64,000 nucleotides of DNA. It comes from Spinacia oleracea. Its lineage: Eukaryota > Streptophyta > Magnoliopsida > Caryophyllales > Amaranthaceae. The notes below the pieces were generated by a model. It did no database searches, had not been told where the DNA came from, and worked only from the letters and a program-made list of their open reading frames with translations. The translations under genes were made by a program, and so were the position numbers. Positions 23,801 through 34,144 of this stretch are shown piece by piece (positions within the stretch are counted from its first letter, which is position 1; each line of letters opens with the position of its first letter). The stretch spans positions 138,512,361 to 138,576,360 of the forward strand of contig NC_079492.1 in assembly GCF_020520425.1 (NCBI RefSeq), given 5' to 3'.

Positions 23801-26800
23801 TATCACTTTCCCTGGAAAAACATTGAAGTGAATTTAACTGACTTTTCTATTGTTTGTAGATACGTATGCTGTGCAGGTTATATGCCTTGTAGTGGCCGGT
23901 GTGGTGAAAGCAAATGTCCTGAATTTTGTCTTGCTACTGAGGTATAGTGTCTATGCTTTCTTTTCACACTACATTTGTTTTATTGAAACGACCCCTGTTA
24001 ACTTTTCTTACCTCACCCTCTTCATTTCTTCCCTGCCACCTTTGTTCTTTTTTGCTGGGTTAATTCTAGCACACAACTAATGGGGTTGACAGAGTCTACC
24101 TTCCCGTTTCCACTTTCTCCCCGTCCATGAAATGTCTGTCACCAAGGTTCAAACAATTAATACATTCCAGCTAAGTGTTTTTCTTTTTAATCTAATCAAG
24201 ATTGTTGACCAAATGAGTGCAGAAACTTCTGATCGATCTTGATAGAGGCAACATTTTAAGCAGACTAGGATTCATTACATTCTATTCACGACTAACACGC
24301 TTTAGGTCCTTTCACCTACTTAGGAAGAAACTTATTCAAAAATCTGAACACCCACCTTTTTAACAAATGCCCATAATAATTTTGAATATAGTTTGAGAGA
24401 ACGGAGAAAACATTGTTGCCACTTGGACAGCAGGAAAAGAGTAAGTGGACGAAGAGGGAGTTGCTGATTATCTAGCTCTTTCCCCCTTTTGTATGGTTTG
24501 AGTTAATGAGTAGATGAGAGGAGAATACCAGAAGTTCTGGAGAGAGCTGTGGCCTGACTGGTCTCGGATCGAAGAGGGCAGTGACTGAGGAGAGAGCTGA
24601 ATGTACTTTTTCTTCTTCTAAAAGCTAGAAATATTGAATCAAAAAAATGTTATTAGGTACTAGTCCTAAGGGATTGAGATTAAGGGTGGATAAACTGCTT
24701 GCTCATGTTGTTGGTGATCAAAGATGTATGTTTCATGCATTGTTTCCCTACTAGAAAAACAAACTTCCTTGCACTGCAATCATGAACTTGATTCCGAGTT
24801 TCCGACCCTGTCAACATATGCTTTTATGCCAACTTGTGTTTTTTTTTATGTGCCAATTCATTTTCCAAAAATTAGCTTCAATAACTCGGTAAAAATAAGT
24901 TTCAATCAGAATCAGTAAAAATATAGTTTTATTTAAGAAATATCACTTTTAATCAATATATTTATTATTAGCATTACCCCATTGCCTTAAAGAGGCTCCC
25001 GCTGTCCCGCAAGAAGCGGGGTAAGGGGGGATCACTTTTAATCAATAACTTAAAATAAATAATTACAATCGCGAATCCATAAAAATCAGTTCAGTAAAGT
25101 TAAGTTTCAGTAAAATAAACCAATTTCAATCATTAAGAACAAGTTTTAAATAAGAAAAATTGCTTTCTATCAGTAAGAACAAAATTTAATCGGTAAATAT
25201 CAGTTTTAATTAGTAAATATAGATCAAGTGTGATGGCACGGGTCCTAGTAAGCGGTTCGTTTATCGGGTCCATTCAGATTGGGGTTTTCAGGTCATTTTT
25301 AATTTGGGTCGTGTTTGGGTATGGCTCGAGACCAGTCGTGTTTCCAGTTTAGTTCGGTTTTTTGATCGTCGGTTCAGATCAATATCGGATCGTGTCAACA
25401 TTAGACCGGTTCTATTGAAGGGTTTTTTGGGTTAGATCGGATTTTTCGGGTTTGGAGTTTGGTTAGATTATTTCTCTTTAGGTTTAATTGTCATTCATAC
25501 AAATATTCAATTATTTATTATCATGTAAGTGATGTAAAAATATTTATTACAAAGTAAGTAAGGGTTAAGCGTATACACTACAAAGTTATAGTAAACGATA
25601 AGGGTTTCATTTTCACATTTTTACAAGTAATAATAATACTTCATTAAAAGTTAAGAATAATTATATTATTCATCTTAAACTATTGGTAAATTTGAGTTAT
25701 TCTTAGGTTCGGATTGGTTTCGTGTATTTGGTTCGGATTGATTTGGCCGATTCAAATTTTTACAACTATTTTCGGTTCATTTACTTCATTTTTGGTGAAT
25801 ATCGGTTCGGGTTACTGTGGTTCGGGTCGATCCGAGTATCGGGTCATTTAGGTTCAAATCAATTCCAGGTCTGTTTCGATATCGGTTTAAGGTCGGATCA
25901 ATTTGGCTTTCTGGTTGATTCCGGGTTGTCGTTTTGGGTCAAAATCGGGTTATGGAACGGTTTAATCAAATCAGTTTTTCGGATTAGGCTCAATGTTGGT
26001 TGAGTAATACTTTGTAAGTTCGTGTGTTATTAGCCACTCATCTTCCAATCGGGCATAAAGCCACAAATGAATTCCAACAAGGATACGACTATGTTTGTGG
26101 AAGCTATTGGTAAGTTCATAGAGCCACTTTTTGGTTCCATACTGTTAAAACTGATTGGGAAATCTCGTATCTTGCAATGTTCTTGGACTCTTTATGATTA
26201 ATATATATTTGGAATCTGGAGATTCAGGACTAACGTACCTATGGGGGAAGTATCATATCCATCAAACTTGGGTTAAATGTCTCGGGGAGAAGAGTTTCTT
26301 GATGAACCTATATCTCCTAGATTGTTGTATTTTAAAGATTGGTCCTGCAGGAAAGAGTACATATGTCCAACTAGCTGGTATCGAGAATATATTACCGAGC
26401 AGTTATATCTGACAGCCTCTAGGCCCTCCAATAATAAGAGGTTTTATTTGGAGGAAGTAATTCTCTGGTTTCAAGAACATCTCCTAAAACCTCTTGCTGT
26501 TATTTCCCTAGTCCATCTAAATTCTTGCTGTGGTTTTGTAATGAATTAAGTGCAAGAGAAAGGCATAATAGGTAGTAAGTGATATTAGGTAGAAGACAAA
26601 TTAGGTAGGTCTAGTAGAAGTGTTATAAATAGTGGCACATTAGGTTATGAGAAGTATGTTGAGAATTTGGTAAAGCTTAGGCTTTGGAGAGTGGTGACCT
26701 CAAGTCACTAAACCTAGAGATTGGTGGCCTCAAGTCACTACTTTTATCCCCTTTTGTGTTCTTCATCCATCAAGCAAATTAATATAATTTATGCCATTAA

Positions 26801-29800
26801 TTTTCTGCTCAAAAATAGTCAGTTCATCTCACTTGGTATCAGAGCGGTACAGTTCTGGGAGGGTTACTGATCTGATTATCCGAGTTTCAAAAAAAAAAAA
26901 AAAAAGAGAGAAAATGGAGTTAAGCAAATCTGATCAGAAATTCAAGGAGGAGTGGGATGAGGTATTCCAAAAATGCAAGGAAGACTTCGTGAAAAACATT
27001 ATGGAAGGTCTATCTCCGATTTTCTCTTCGTTTCGGCAAGAATTGAAGGAAATCAAAGAGAAGTTTACTGAAATTAAAGAGGAGAAAGAAGAATTTGAAG
27101 AGGACGACCAGGAAGATATGAAGCTGGTTTTTGAGGGTCTGACATCAAACTTGGTGGAAGGTAGGCAGGACAGCAGACAGAAGTTTTCAGGTACGCATTC
27201 GGGTGAAAATCGAGATGATGGTGTTCTCCACGTTTTTATGTACAGAGATGTTGAAGGTGAACCACCAAGAGAAGGATTTGAAGGCAGTGCTGGTGGTTGC
27301 GGATCAGGTTGTGGTCCAGGAAGAGAAGAAAAAGGGTTCACAAAAGGTGGATCTGGGGCAAGCGGGTCGGGTGGTGGACCCGGATATTTGTCCACCGGAG
27401 ATGACGTAGCTGGTGGATATGACGAGGGATAAGGTAGTTTTGCCGGCGAATTTCATGGAGGCGTCGCTGGTGGTAGATTGAGATCGAGCAGTGTTCTTAA
27501 CCCAAAGGGAGGATCATTTGAAAAGGGTGGTTCGGGAGGAAGTGGATCCGGCGGAGGTCCAGGCTTCTTCGCTGTTGGTAAGTTCCTCGGTGGATTTTGT
27601 TGGCTCATACCAGAAGATGTTATAAGAAGTAGCTCTCTTGATTTTTTTGGAGGTGGGCATAACGATGGTGGTCAAGGAGACGACGCCGGTACTTTTTGTG
27701 GTGGGGAAAACCGTGGACTGGATGGCATCCGCCGGTTGAAGGGGAGCCCAAATCAAGGGTCTAATGGAGGAGAGAGAATAATAACGAGTGATTTTAGATC
27801 TGGAAATACCGGAAATGGCCTAGGATTTCTCGCTGTTAAAAGATCTGATGGTTTCTCAGGTGGTTGGCCCGGCGTCGGTGGTGGCGGTGGTGGCGGGGTA
27901 CGGCCTGGTGGCGGTGGTGGCGGAGTACGGCAGGTCTTGATGTACCAGTGTCCATTAATGGAAGATGAGAGGAGGTTCAAAGAATTTTTCGTTGGCTTGG
28001 AGGGGAAGCCAGATATGAAAGATGTTAGTAAGGGCATTGAGGTAAAAAGCATGAAAAGTAACATCACATATAAAGACAAATGGCTGAAGTCACATGCAAT
28101 TAGAAAAAGAGAGTTACAACAAGGGTTTGGGCCCCAACTTTTACAGCAGCCCACCTGTTCTCCATTTTGTGAGGACAGCCTTATAATTGGGCTTATTAAA
28201 TGTAAGGCCATTGCTCCAGCCTTAGTTTTAAAACTCCAATTCTCCACCCAATATTTTAAATACTACTTTTCCACCCTTGAACCACAAGTTCAATCCTACC
28301 AAATTGCAAACCCACGTTGCAGACCCTTCCACCCACAATTAGACCCAAATTTCCTTTTCTATTTCCCCAACTCACAGCCTTCAAACTCCAAGTCAAATAC
28401 CCAAACCATATTTCAACCTCACAACAACCTCACAGATCATCTCTTAGAACTCACCAGTGAGGAGAAACCGGGCATCAGTTTCAAACAGAATGTCAAGGAT
28501 CATCTGTTCTTAGCTAAGCAACCTGAAGAAGTACAAGGACTTAGTGAGGAGCTGGAACGCAAGTGGAGGCCTGACATCAAGTTTCATAATGGCACTCGGA
28601 ATCGCCATCGCCGGGAATCAAGTATTGATTACTATCCACCTTGAGGACAAGGTGGAAATTTAGGGGGTCGGTATTGTAATGAATTAAGTGCAAGAGAAAG
28701 GCATAATAGGTAGTAAGTGATATTAGGTAGAAGACAAATTAGGTAGGTCTAGTAGAAGTGTTATAAATAGTGGCACATTAGGTTATGAGAAGTATGTTGA
28801 GAATTTGGTAAAGCTTAGGCTTTGGAGAGTGGTGACCTCAAGTCACTAAACCTAGAGATTGGTGGCCTCAAGTCACTACTTTTATCCCCTTTTGTGTTCT
28901 TCATCCATCAAGCAAATTAATATAATTTATGCCATTAATTTTCTGCTCAAAAATAGTCAGTTCATCTCAGGTTTTGTTCAGGCACCCTGGGTGTTAATTT
29001 TTATTGTTGTTATGCTCTTCTATTAGTGCTGAATCTGAAATTTTGTATGGAGGTTGGTTTTATTATTGAAGTAAACTTTTATTTGGTTTCTACCTTACGG
29101 TCAATGTTGAGACAATGCTTTTTGGTAGAGAAAGGAAAAACGGTACTAGTTGACCAGGTATCATTCTTGTCCATTTAATTAGAGGGGCTTATTCCAAAGT
29201 CTTTCTAGTTTCGAAGGATACAGTAAGTTGAGATTTCTAAGCAAGACTTGAATTCTGCATACGACATGTTTTTTGCCACCTTCTCCTATTTTATTTATTG
29301 TTTGATTAGCTTTACGGTTCCCAATCTGATTTGTTGATTGATTTTTTCATGTTCGATTATCTTTGCTGATATAAATGCTTGCTGCCTCCTGCTGTGATGA
29401 CTGCGAATTTTAAGCCTTATCCATAAGAAAACCGCCTTTTTTGTCAATCTTGGTTTATTTTTTTGATGGGCCACTGACAGTTGCATGTCTAATCAGGAGC
29501 AGTTTTTGTGTCTGTCTTGCTTGTTTTTTATGGATTAGCTTCTGTGAAAGAATTGCATATCGGATTCTTACTATCTTTGTGGCCTTTGATTAACAGGTCT
29601 TTCTCTGCTTTGGTAACTCGGTGGCTTCCACTCGTTTTATGTTACAGGACGAGTACAACATACAGACAACGCAATGTGATAATTGCATAATTGTATTTCC
29701 TTTTCCCCTGCTCTTTTCCTTCAAATTAGTCCTTTGGAATCTTTTGCCTTTTGCTCACTCATTAACATGCTCTGTATGGTAGGGTTTTATGTTCTGCCTC

Positions 29801-32800
29801 AGCCAAATTGCATGCATATTTTCTATCGTAGCCATGATTGTGGGAAGTCAAGAAATCCAAGAAGCATCTCAATTGTTGACTTGCCTTTCTGATATGGTTT
29901 ACTGCACGTAAGTATCTTCTTCCTTATTTCTCCTTAACTTGACCTGCAGTTCTCCACCTGATTTGGTTTTCTCTTTTGCAGCGTTTGCGCGTGTATGCAG
30001 GTAAATAATCATTTATTTTTAAATTCTCCCTAAAATTTAAAATAATCATGGGCTTCATGGTATTTTGAAGTGATTTCTGATTTTATCATGTTTTCAGTTT
30101 GTGGGAATGCAAGTTGTGTAATTGGATATGATCAATAACAGCATACCCTAAACCCATCTTCATGACAGGGTGAAACATTTATGCTGTATTTTTTAACAAA
30201 AGTCTGTTGCTTAAGTTTTTCTGACATAATATTGCATACTGGCTATCAGAATATGCCTAACAAACTCAAACTTTTTGCATAGATCCCCTCAATGGTCTCT
30301 TGCTGTGACTAGTTGGCTAGGAATGGAGATGTCTTGGTCTGTATGTGCCATTCTAGTTCGTTTAAAGCTTATCCCCTCTTTGCTTTTCAACAAAGATCTA
30401 CTTAGGTTTGTCAGAAATTTACCCCTTGTTGCTGTGAGTCTATTTGGAATTAGATGGCTGTTGCAATGATGGAATTTTGTGTTGCTTACAACTGTTCATC
30501 TCTCCCGTTCTTACTGTTTCCTTACACAATTGTCATTACCAACAAACGGGCCATCCATTCTTCCATTAAGCTCTTAAGATATTTGAACAACTTTTTTTTG
30601 TTTCAAACTGTTGGAAATGTACTCTCTGTCCCTTGAATAGGCTTTTCATACTCTGACCAATATTTTTTTATATATATATGGAGTAACATAAATAAGTATA
30701 TTTCCATCCAATACGATAAATAGCTTTGGCCTTCTATTGTCAAACTTAGCTTGTTTTCACCATTATTGGTGAAACATACAAAAGAACTTATTTAATTTTT
30801 TTTTCCCTTTTTTTGTAAAAAAGAAGTTTGTTCACCTTTTGGTTGATCTAACAGTATTTGTTATCAGATCTGAATATTTTAAATATAAAAATTGATATTG
30901 TTGTTAAATATACTCCCCCCGTCTCAAAAACAAGGCAACTTTACAACTTTTGTTACGTTTAAAGTAATTTACTTTTGTCAATATACATTTATAATTTAAA
31001 TTGACTTATAACAAGAGTACTTTCTTTTGGATGAGTGAGGCCCCGTTCTTCTGAGCTTTACTTGGCCGAGATGAACTGAACTGACCAGAACTTAAACTTA
31101 ACTAGCTTAATGGAACTGAACTGAAATAAACTAAATTCAATTGAAATGAACCGAATGAAGCTGCACCAAAATCAACTTAATGGAGCTAAAATGAACTGAA
31201 TGGAACTGAAATAAAGTCCAAAAGAACAGGGCCTTACTTTATACGAAGTAATAGTTTTGATAGTACAAAGTACTCCATAGTATAATTTATATTTTGAAAC
31301 AAAAAAATCTCAACAATAATATTCTGCATATGAGATATTTGTATATTTATTATATAGGGGAGGGATCCGGTGAGAACACCTCCTTATGTGAGAACACTTC
31401 TTATGGTGAGAACACCTCCTTATGTGAGAACACTTCTTATGGTGAGAACACTTTTACACTCTCTATGTTCTATATTTGTTCAACAATGTTCTAAATTTTC
31501 AAACTCATGTTCTAAATTTATTCAACCATGTTCTAAACTTATTTAACCATATTCTAAATTGGTTCAGCCATATTCTAAATTTATTCAAGCACGTTTAATT
31601 TTATTCAAGCATGTTCTAAATTTGTAAGCTCATGTTCTAAATTTATTCAAGCATGTTCTAAATTTTATTCAAACATGTTCTAAATTTATTCAACGATGTT
31701 CTAAATTTTCAAACTCATGTTCTAAATTTATTCAACCATGTTCTAAACTTATTTAACCATGTTCTAAATTGGTTCAGTCATGTTCTAAATTTATTCAAGC
31801 ATGTTTTAATTTTATTCAACCATGTTCTAAATTTTTAACCTCATGTTCTAGATTAATTCAAGCATGTTCTAAAATTATTCAACCATGTTCTAAATTTGTA
31901 AGCTCATGTTCTAAATTTATTCAAGCATGTTCTAAATTTATTCAACGATGTTCTAAATTTGTTCAACAATGTTCTAAATTTGTTCAACCATGTTCTAAAT
32001 TTGTTCAACCATGTTCTAAATTTGTAAGCTCATGTTCTAAATTTATTCAAGGATGTTCTAAATTTATTCAAGCATGTTCTAAATTTATTCAATCATGTTC
32101 TAAATTTATTCAACGATGTTCTAAGTTTGTTCAACCATGTTCTAAATTTGTTCAACCATGTTCTAAATTTGTAAGCTCATGTTCTAAAATTATTCAATTA
32201 GGTTCTAAATTTTTAAGCTCATGTTCTAAATTTATTCAAGCATGTTCTAAACTTATTCAAGCATGTTCTAAATTTGTTCAACCATGTTCTAAATTTATTC
32301 AAGCATGTTCTAAGTTTATTCAAACATGTTCTAAATTTATATTTCGAAGCCACCAAATTGAACTCGATTTTAATTTTTGGAATTGAGAAATCAATTGAAA
32401 TCGATTTTAATTGTTGAATTCAGATTTCGAAAATCGATTGAGAATGTCGATTAAAATTCGATTTTGAAACCTCCTAACAATCAATTGACTGATATTAGAA
32501 TCAAAGAAATCAATTTAGAACATGAAACTGGATAAATTTCGGATTAATTTAGAACATGAATTCGGATAAATTGACTGATATTAGAATCAAAGAAAAATCA
32601 AAGCAAGCAATTGATTTAGAATCTCAGAAAAACGAAATCGATTGATTTAAAATCGAAATCGAAATCGAAGAATCGAAGAATCAAAGAAACCTAAATCGAA
32701 GAATCAAAGAAACCTAAATCGAAGAATCAAAGAAACCTGAGAGTTCGAACTCCGATTCGCGAACCACAAACACCGCGACCGGTGACGAATTTCTGCGAGC

Positions 32801-34144
32801 TGCGGCGAGCGGCGTGAGGAAAGTAGAAGCGGCAGCGAGAGGAGAGAAGAAGCGGCGGCGTAGAGGAGAGAAGAAGCGGCGGCGATAGGAGAAAGAAACA
32901 GCGGCCAGAGGAGAAAGAAACGGCGGCGAGAGGAGAGAAGAAGCGGCGGCGAGAGGAGAGCACAATCGGCGGCGAGAGGTAAGTAGCGGCAGTGGCTAGC
33001 GGCGGCGGCGATTGGTGGTGGTGTTCGAATAGGAGAGAGAGGGGAGTTGAAGAGAGAGGGGAGTTGAAGAGAGAGAACGTGAAAATCAGAAATATTGAAA
33101 AGAAAAACGTGAAAAAACAATTATATTGGTTTATTTGTTTATAAAAATCACGAAAATGCCATTATAGAAAGTGTTCTCACCGTAAGGAAGTGTTCTCACC
33201 GTAGGAAAGTGTTCTCACGAGAGCCTTCCTCTTTATTGTTATATAGATTTAAATGACATTTTTGTTTTTGGCTATGCCATGACCAACTTGCTATGGTATG
33301 TACTAGCTTACTTATTTAATTAACAAAGTACTTGCTCCATAAGTTGTAAAGAATTAAATTGTGTTGGACTTGTTCTGAATATCATTTTTTATCTCCATTG
33401 TGAACTTGTGAGTTGTGACTAGCACGCTCGCTCTACATCCACAAGGCTTCCAATCCTGATAATAGCGATTGATCTTTGTTTTTTTATTACAATTCTTTGT
33501 AATGGTAGCTTGTACCCAGGCCTACATTTCAAACTACATGTTTATGGCTCTGTTCAAGACTTGAAGGTGAGAACTGTTGTTATTTAGCATGGTTGGAACT
33601 TCCTTGACGTTAAGGGTCTCATAACTGATCAATGAATATTCATTGCCAGTAGGGGCATTGCTGTAATCATGAGATAGGAGAGGATTAGAAAGAGGGGGTT
33701 CTAGAAAGGTTAATAAACGAGTTTATTATCAAAAGAGTTGAACTGTTGAAGCATGCATATATGAGCAGACATCTTCTGCTGATTTTGCATTTGCTGCTTC
33801 AGTGAAGCTAATTGCCTTATCTGGTATTCTGAAATCTGCTTACTTCGTATTATTATTATTAGCATTAACTAAAGGCAAGTTGCCTACTATTGCAGACACA
33901 GCACAAGATTGAAATGGACAAGCGTGATGGCAAGTTTGGGCCTCAGCCAATGGCAGTGCCCCAAGTTCAGCAGATGTCTCGGCTTGACCAGCCATATCCT
34001 CCCGCTGCTGGATATCCGCCCCCTCAATCCCAACAAGCATACGGTTATCCACCTCCACCTCAAGCATATCCTGCTCCAGGCTACCCACCTGCGGGTTCTG
34101 CTTATCCTCCTCCGGGCTACCCACCAGCTGGTTATCCAAAGTGA
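20839..34144 (+). CDS. PLAC8-family cysteine-rich membrane protein (8 exons)
   Basis: Exons: 20839-20938, 21043-21064, 23687-23743, 23860-23941, 29597-29692, 29783-29907, 29982-30000 and 33896-34144. All introns are GT-AG and all phases agree, giving 750 nt and 249 residues plus TGA. Cys pairs and clusters mark the PLAC8 domain: CC at 35-36, C41-A-P-C44, CC at 63-64, C70, C74, C79, C83. A hydrophobic membrane segment spans about 118-140 (IIGFMFCLSQIACIFSIVAM). The acidic/charged linker EMDKRDGKFG is followed by a Pro-Tyr-Gly-rich tail (YPPPxxYPAPGYPPAG) to the C terminus. PLAC8 proteins are small membrane proteins linked in other plants to organ size, calcium or metal transport; the role of this subgroup is not established. 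Two exons are microexons (22 and 19 nt). Introns 2, 4 and 7 (2.6, 5.7 and 3.9 kb) are swollen by repeats, including an LTR retrotransposon in intron 4. Closest remembered relatives are AT5G41390/AT1G63830. Confidence 0.93.
21065..23686. other. PLAC8 intron 2 (2.6 kb), non-coding
   Basis: No open frame of substance is present. Contents seen: a tandem duplication at 23224-23335 (listed), a GC-richer patch at 22150-22370 and an AT-rich remainder with caa/aat repeats near 22620. Confidence 0.6.
23224..23335. repeat. Two-copy tandem duplication, 57-bp period
   Basis: The unit starting cgagcatattaaatttccat occurs at 23224 and again at 23281 and appears identical, pointing to a recent slippage or unequal-exchange duplication within PLAC8 intron 2. 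Confidence 0.9.
24959..25030 (-). mobile_element. 72-bp truncated non-LTR retroelement with long TSD
   Basis: A 17-bp direct repeat (atcacttttaatcaata) at 24942-24958 and 25031-25047 brackets 72 bp. On the minus strand the insert runs from a C-rich start through gcgggagcctctttaaggc to an AT-rich (taa)-type tail. Long TSDs plus a simple tail indicate target-primed reverse transcription of a severely 5'-truncated LINE or SINE. It lies in PLAC8 intron 4. Confidence 0.7.
25240..26005. repeat. GGTTCGG-biased low-complexity segment
   Basis: Within PLAC8 intron 4 the plus strand is crowded with variants of gggttcgg / cggatcgg / ttcgggtc, flanking an AT-rich centre at about 25480-25690. The pattern resembles the subterminal repeats of the hAT element at 61117, in opposite sense, but I could not define TIRs or a TSD. 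It may be a decayed hAT derivative. Confidence 0.4.
26537..26831 (+). repeat. 5' LTR
   Basis: 295 bp, starting TG and ending CA. It contains a possible TATA (ttataaatag at about 26624) and a duplicated motif 'ggtg(a/g)cctcaagtcacta' at about 26694 and 26726. Confidence 0.93.
26834..26845 (+). promoter_or_regulatory. Primer-binding site (initiator tRNA-Met type)
   Basis: TGGTATCAGAGC, two nucleotides after the 5' LTR, is the complement of the 3' end of plant initiator tRNA-Met. This is the usual primer for Ty1/copia elements and also for many non-autonomous ones. Confidence 0.9.
26914..28644 (+). pseudogene. Retroelement ORF, Gly-rich, one in-frame stop
   Basis: The ATG at 26914 opens a frame of 577 codons to 28644, broken only by TAA at 27430-27432. 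The first part (173 residues) begins MELSKSDQKFKEEWDEVFQK and is rich in Glu/Lys, likely a coiled coil (about residues 20-75). It then enters Gly-Ser-rich segments (GGSGASGSGGGPG). After the stop the same frame continues through similar Gly-rich repeats (KGGSGGSGSGGGPGFF; GVGGGGGGGVRPGGGGG) and a Pro/Gln/Asn-rich region to a basic C terminus (..RNRHRRESSIDYYPP). No known catalytic or zinc-knuckle motif is visible. It may be a diverged gag-like nucleocapsid substitute. The stop may be a mutation of this copy or may be read through; sequence alone cannot say. Confidence 0.65.
28655..28674 (+). promoter_or_regulatory. Polypurine tract region
   Basis: Purine-rich ggaaatttagggggtcgg lies immediately upstream of the 3' LTR, where plus-strand priming is expected. 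Confidence 0.6.
28675..28969 (+). repeat. 3' LTR
   Basis: Same length (295 bp) and, by eye, the same sequence as the 5' LTR. It is followed by the TSD copy GGTTT. Confidence 0.93.
30912..31275. mobile_element. Decayed MITE with nested insert in PLAC8 intron 7
   Basis: A Stowaway-like left end (ctccccccgtctcaaaaaca) at 30912 is followed by an inner segment at about 31038-31233. That segment has imperfect inverted ends (ggccccgttcttctgagctt / ..ccaaaagaacagggcc). The outer right end and the TSDs are not clear. Confidence 0.4.
31358..33238. mobile_element. Unclassified TIR-like element with minisatellite core
   Basis: The left terminus gggagggatccggtgagaac is followed by two more copies of gtgagaacac. 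The right terminus carries three inverted copies (gtgttctcac) and ends ..gagagccttcctc. TTATATAG flanks both sides (31350-31357, 33239-33246), suggesting an 8-bp TSD, although the exact right end is uncertain. The interior is a 21-bp minisatellite (31479-32345), a segment of gaatcaaagaaacctaaatc repeats (about 32640-32735), and a GC-rich block of (gcggcggcgagaggagagaa) repeats at 32770-33010. No transposase is encoded. It occupies half of PLAC8 intron 7. Confidence 0.6.
31479..32345. repeat. 21-bp minisatellite, about 40 copies
   Basis: The consensus is tgttctaaatttattcaagc plus one base, with variants in the last third (ttcaacc, gtaagctc). Because 21 is a multiple of three and the unit lacks a stop in one frame, the right two-thirds forms a spurious open frame of CSKFIQA/P heptads. 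Blocks of several units are themselves repeated (for example 31498-31600 versus 31690-31800), a higher-order structure. Confidence 0.92.

Larger units (their letters stand above)
26537..28969 (+). mobile_element. Non-autonomous LTR retrotransposon, identical LTRs
   Basis: Two 295-bp LTRs (26537-26831, 28675-28969) run TGTAATGAATTAAG...TTCATCTCA and show no difference by eye. The 5-bp TSD GGTTT is at 26532-26536 and 28970-28974. A primer-binding site for initiator tRNA-Met and a purine-rich tract before the 3' LTR are present. The 1843-bp interior encodes a charged N-terminal segment and Gly-rich repeats but no protease, reverse transcriptase, RNase H or integrase motif. It therefore depends on proteins supplied elsewhere. 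The insertion is very young and lies in the sense orientation in PLAC8 intron 4. Confidence 0.95.

Noticed and set aside
26277..26549. 90-codon frame ahead of the LTR element (MSRGEEFLDEPISPRLLYFK..)
   Set aside because: It is in PLAC8 intron 4 and runs into the LTR; no family recognised and no splice logic. It could be an old gene fragment but I cannot support it.
26934..28247. Minus-strand Pro-rich open frames of 153 and 164 codons
   Set aside because: They are antisense shadows of the Gly-rich retroelement ORF on the plus strand.
32704..33120. Ala/Ser/Leu-rich minus-strand frames
   Set aside because: They are generated by the GC-rich (gcggcggcgagaggagagaa) repeats of the intron 7 element.
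31294..33240. CRISPR-like array or repeat protein gene
   Set aside because: The 21-bp units are contiguous without spacers and the host is a plant; the open heptad frame is a by-product of unit length.
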